In this document: positions 5,906 to 7,250 of the stretch, one piece after another
How positions within the stretch are numbered: position 1 is the first letter of the stretch
Layout of the letters: each line of letters begins with the position of its first letter
Source of the DNA: Pseudomonadota bacterium
GTDB taxonomy: Bacteria; Pseudomonadota; Alphaproteobacteria; Acetobacterales; Acetobacteraceae
Direction of reading: 5' to 3'
Assembly (NCBI GenBank): GCA_021828605.1
Contig: JAJZEG010000158.1
Coordinates: 1-7,250 of the forward strand
Length of the DNA stretch: 7,250 nucleotides
The notes under the pieces: model-generated
The model's database searches: none
Seen by the model: the letters and a program-made list of their open reading frames with translations, nothing else
Told to the model about the DNA's origin: nothing
Program-made: the position numbers and the translations under genes

Positions 5906-5927
5906 TCATCCACAGCTGTTTTCCCCA
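5906..5927 (+). promoter_or_regulatory. DnaA-box pair 2
   Basis: TCATCCACA (5906-5914, one mismatch) is followed four bases later by TTTTCCCCA (5919-5927, two mismatches). The pair repeats the layout of pair 1, with the first boxes exactly 100 bases apart and the shared flank ACTCATCCACA. The second member is weaker than in pair 1. Confidence 0.6.
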
Positions 5928-5973
5928 TCCCCCTTATCCGACTTATCCCACCCTCTTGCCGCCTCGGCCCATT

Positions 5974-5982
5974 TTATCCCCA
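5974..5982 (+). promoter_or_regulatory. DnaA-box-like site
   Basis: TTATCCCCA, one mismatch from TTATCCACA, in the same orientation as the other boxes. Degenerate relatives (TTATCCGAC at 5934, TTATCCCAC at 5943) lie just to its left. Confidence 0.5.
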
Positions 5983-6028
5983 CTCTCCATCCCGTCCCTA
6001 ATTTTAATTCACAGGGTTTTGCGCCATC

Positions 6029-6037
6029 TTATCCCCA
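6029..6037 (+). promoter_or_regulatory. DnaA-box-like site overlapping the ppsR start
   Basis: TTATCCCCA, whose last A is the first base of the ppsR ATG. It occupies the position where a ribosome-binding site would be expected, and none is visible. DnaA bound here could block or modulate ppsR transcription. Confidence 0.45.
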
Positions 6038-6903
6038 TGCCCGACAAACGCCTGAACCTCCATCTGGTCTCCGACGCCACTGGCGACACGCTCAGCGTGG
6101 TCTCCCGCGCCGCCATCGCCCAATTTGAAGGCGCCGACATCCATATCCATCGCTGGAGCCTGATCCGCTCACGCCTGCAACTCGAACAAGTCCTCGAAGG
6201 CGTTGCCGCCGAACCCGGCCCGGTGCTCACCACCTTGATCGACACCGCCCTGCGCCACGCCCTCGAAGAAGCCTGCACCCGCATGGGCCAGCGCTTGCTG
6301 CATATGCTCGACCCGGTCTTCTCGCTCCTGCAAGACGAACTCGGCGCCCCCGCCACCCAACGCCCAGGCCGCCAATATGTCCTCGACGCCGATTATTTCC
6401 GCCGGATCGACGCCATGCATTACGTCCTCTCCCATGATGACGGCCAGGCCGCCCGTGGCCTATCCCAAGCCGACGTGATCCTGGTCGGCGTCTCGCGCTC
6501 CTCAAAAACCCCGACCGCTTTTTATCTGGCCAATCGCGGCGTCAAAGCCGCCAACGTCCCGCTGGTGCCCGAGACCATCCTGCCCGACGCCCTCGCCGTC
6601 GATACCTGCCCCGTCATCGGCCTGTTCGTCGATCTCGCCCCGTTAATCGAAATCCGCCGCCACCGGCTCCGTTTGCTCGGCAGCGGCGAAGCCGGCCCGA
6701 TCGCCGGCCAACTCCATGATCGCTATGTCGATGAGGATAATGTCAAAGCCGAGTTACTCTGGGCCCGCCGCCTCTGCACCCAACGCGGCTGGCCGATTAT
6801 CAATGTCACCAGCCGCTCCATCGAAGAAACCGCTGCTGCCGTCTTACGCTTTATGGAAATCTGGCATCAGCGCCACCAACCCGACGCCACCCCAGCCAAG
6901 TAG
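6037..6903 (+). CDS. ppsR: Pyruvate,phosphate dikinase / PEP synthase regulatory protein (PpsR/PDRP, DUF299)
   Basis: A cytoplasmic bifunctional enzyme: an ADP-dependent kinase that phosphorylates, and a phosphate-dependent pyrophosphorylase that reactivates, PEP synthase or pyruvate phosphate dikinase, thereby setting gluconeogenic flux. The 288-residue product has the family's N-terminal [14 protein letters not shown] (6-19), the P-loop [10 protein letters not shown] (151-160) followed by [18 protein letters not shown], and the C-terminal [15 protein letters not shown] and [19 protein letters not shown] blocks. The frame is open upstream to 5956, but the added residues are Pro/Leu-rich and unlike the family, and [11 protein letters not shown] begins just after the ATG at 6037. 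No Shine-Dalgarno is evident, so the mRNA may be leaderless or short-leadered. It diverges from hemE across the putative origin. From memory, the gene beside Caulobacter oriC (CC_0001) belongs to this family. Which target enzyme it controls here cannot be decided. Confidence 0.94.
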   Translation: MPDKRLNLHLVSDATGDTLSVVSRAAIAQFEGADIHIHRWSLIRSRLQLEQVLEGVAAEPGPVLTTLIDTALRHALEEACTRMGQRLLHMLDPVFSLLQDELGAPATQRPGRQYVLDADYFRRIDAMHYVLSHDDGQAARGLSQADVILVGVSRSSKTPTAFYLANRGVKAANVPLVPETILPDALAVDTCPVIGLFVDLAPLIEIRRHRLRLLGSGEAGPIAGQLHDRYVDEDNVKAELLWARRLCTQRGWPIINVTSRSIEETAAAVLRFMEIWHQRHQPDATPAK

Positions 6904-6986
6904 CCCGACCCTCGCGCTGTTGCGATCACACCGCGATTGTAGCAATGCTGCCGTAATTCCCGACGCACACACACGGAGACCCAATA

Positions 6987-7250
6987 ATGAGCAGCCAAGC
7001 CATACGGATTCACACCCAAGGTGGCCCCGAAGTGCTCCAATGGGAAAATGTTCCCACCCCCGAGCCCGGACCCGGCGAAATCCTGCTGCATCACCAAGCG
7101 GTCGGCCTGAACTATATCGACGTTTATTTCCGCACCGGCCTCTATAAAATCCCGCAACTCCCCGCCACTATCGGCCTCGAAGGGGCTGGCGTCGTGCGCG
7201 CCCTCGGCGCCAATGTCACCGACCTCGCGGTGGGCGACCGCGTCGCCTAT
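6987..7250 (+). CDS. NADPH:quinone oxidoreductase (zeta-crystallin family), N-terminal part; 3' end outside window
   Basis: The first 88 codons of a medium-chain reductase without the catalytic zinc. In this family the enzymes reduce quinones or enals with NADPH in the cytoplasm. The visible GroES-like domain has the typical opening IRIHTQGGPEVLQWENVPTP, then PGPGEILLHHQAVGLNYIDVYFRTGLY and IGLEGAGVVRALG, with VGDRVAY at the window edge. The conserved N-Y-I-D-V-Y replaces the zinc ligand Cys/Asp region of alcohol dehydrogenases, pointing to the quinone-oxidoreductase branch. The nucleotide-binding Rossmann fold is beyond the window. The start is the ATG at 6987, with GGAGA (6975-6979) seven bases upstream. 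An 83-base gap separates it from ppsR, with no strong terminator seen, so co-transcription is possible. Confidence 0.9.
   Translation, partial: MSSQAIRIHTQGGPEVLQWENVPTPEPGPGEILLHHQAVGLNYIDVYFRTGLYKIPQLPATIGLEGAGVVRALGANVTDLAVGDRVAY

Larger units (their letters stand above)
5720..6036. other. oriC: Probable chromosomal replication origin (oriC) between hemE and ppsR
   Basis: The 317-base gap between the divergent hemE and ppsR genes holds no convincing gene. It is crowded with DnaA-box-like 9-mers (consensus TTATCCACA), nearly all in the same orientation: TCATCCACA at 5806 and 5906, TTTTCCACA at 5818, TTTTCCCCA at 5873 and 5919, TTATCCCCA at 5789, 5974 and 6029, and TTATCC cores at 5934 and 5943. 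An AT-rich segment (about 5826-5872) lies between the two box pairs and could be the unwinding element. One GANTC site (GAGTC, 5731-5735) is present. From memory, the Caulobacter and Rickettsia origins lie beside hemE next to an RP001-type gene, which supports the call. Against it, no box matches the strict consensus exactly, and base skew does not visibly switch here. The hemE promoter also lies within it. Confidence 0.78.

Noticed and set aside
5956..6036. 27-codon N-terminal extension of PpsR
   Set aside because: The added residues are Pro/Leu/Ile-rich, unlike the family, and the conserved domain starts right after the ATG at 6037; the DNA carries DnaA-like motifs.
5720..6036. CtrA binding sites (TTAA-N7-TTAA) as in the Caulobacter origin
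   Set aside because: Isolated TTAA motifs occur (near 5776, 5855 and 6004), but no pair has the 7-base spacing.

Overview
The window looks like a piece of alphaproteobacterial chromosome, probably from an Acetobacteraceae-like lineage (family placement is inference). The main reason is the arrangement of hemE and a PpsR-type regulatory gene diverging from an intergenic region full of DnaA-box-like motifs. I recall this as the replication-origin neighbourhood described for Caulobacter and Rickettsia. The coding sequence is GC-rich and heavily biased, whereas the putative origin contains a clearly AT-rich stretch.

Layout, left to right. (1) The 3' end of a short-chain dehydrogenase/reductase gene on the plus strand. 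It converges on a two-gene minus-strand operon, csaA (tRNA-binding chaperone-like protein) followed by gpt (xanthine/guanine phosphoribosyltransferase). The two overlap by 4 bases and gpt appears to start at TTG. (2) A plus-strand gene for a six-helix membrane diguanylate cyclase with an intact GGEEF active site but a disrupted inhibitory site. (3) A 94-codon plus-strand gene whose product begins with a textbook double-glycine (class II microcin/bacteriocin) leader. The leader is followed by an Asn/Ser/Gly/Trp-rich region with two cysteines and three 9-residue repeats. This is the most novel item in the window. (4) A convergent intergenic hairpin. (5) A minus-strand haem operon read hemE-hemH-hemJ, with successive ATGA overlaps. 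It encodes three late steps of haem synthesis: uroporphyrinogen decarboxylase, ferrochelatase and the HemJ-type protoporphyrinogen oxidase. The ferrochelatase carries a cysteine-rich tail that suggests a [2Fe-2S] cluster. (6) About 320 bases of probable chromosomal origin (oriC): two near-duplicate pairs of DnaA-box-like sites exactly 100 bases apart, further TTATCC-type motifs in the same orientation, and an AT-rich spacer. (7) ppsR, the bifunctional kinase/pyrophosphorylase controlling PEP synthase or pyruvate phosphate dikinase, whose start codon overlaps a DnaA-like motif. (8) The 5' part of a zinc-less NADPH:quinone oxidoreductase gene.

The haem operon and ppsR point away from the putative origin, as expected for conserved origin-flanking genes. 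One point does not fit: sampled lines of the plus strand have C in excess of G on both sides of the putative origin, so no skew switch is visible locally. Most of the diguanylate cyclase gene lacks that C excess, and together with the microcin-like gene it may be an accessory insertion between the haem operon and csaA-gpt.
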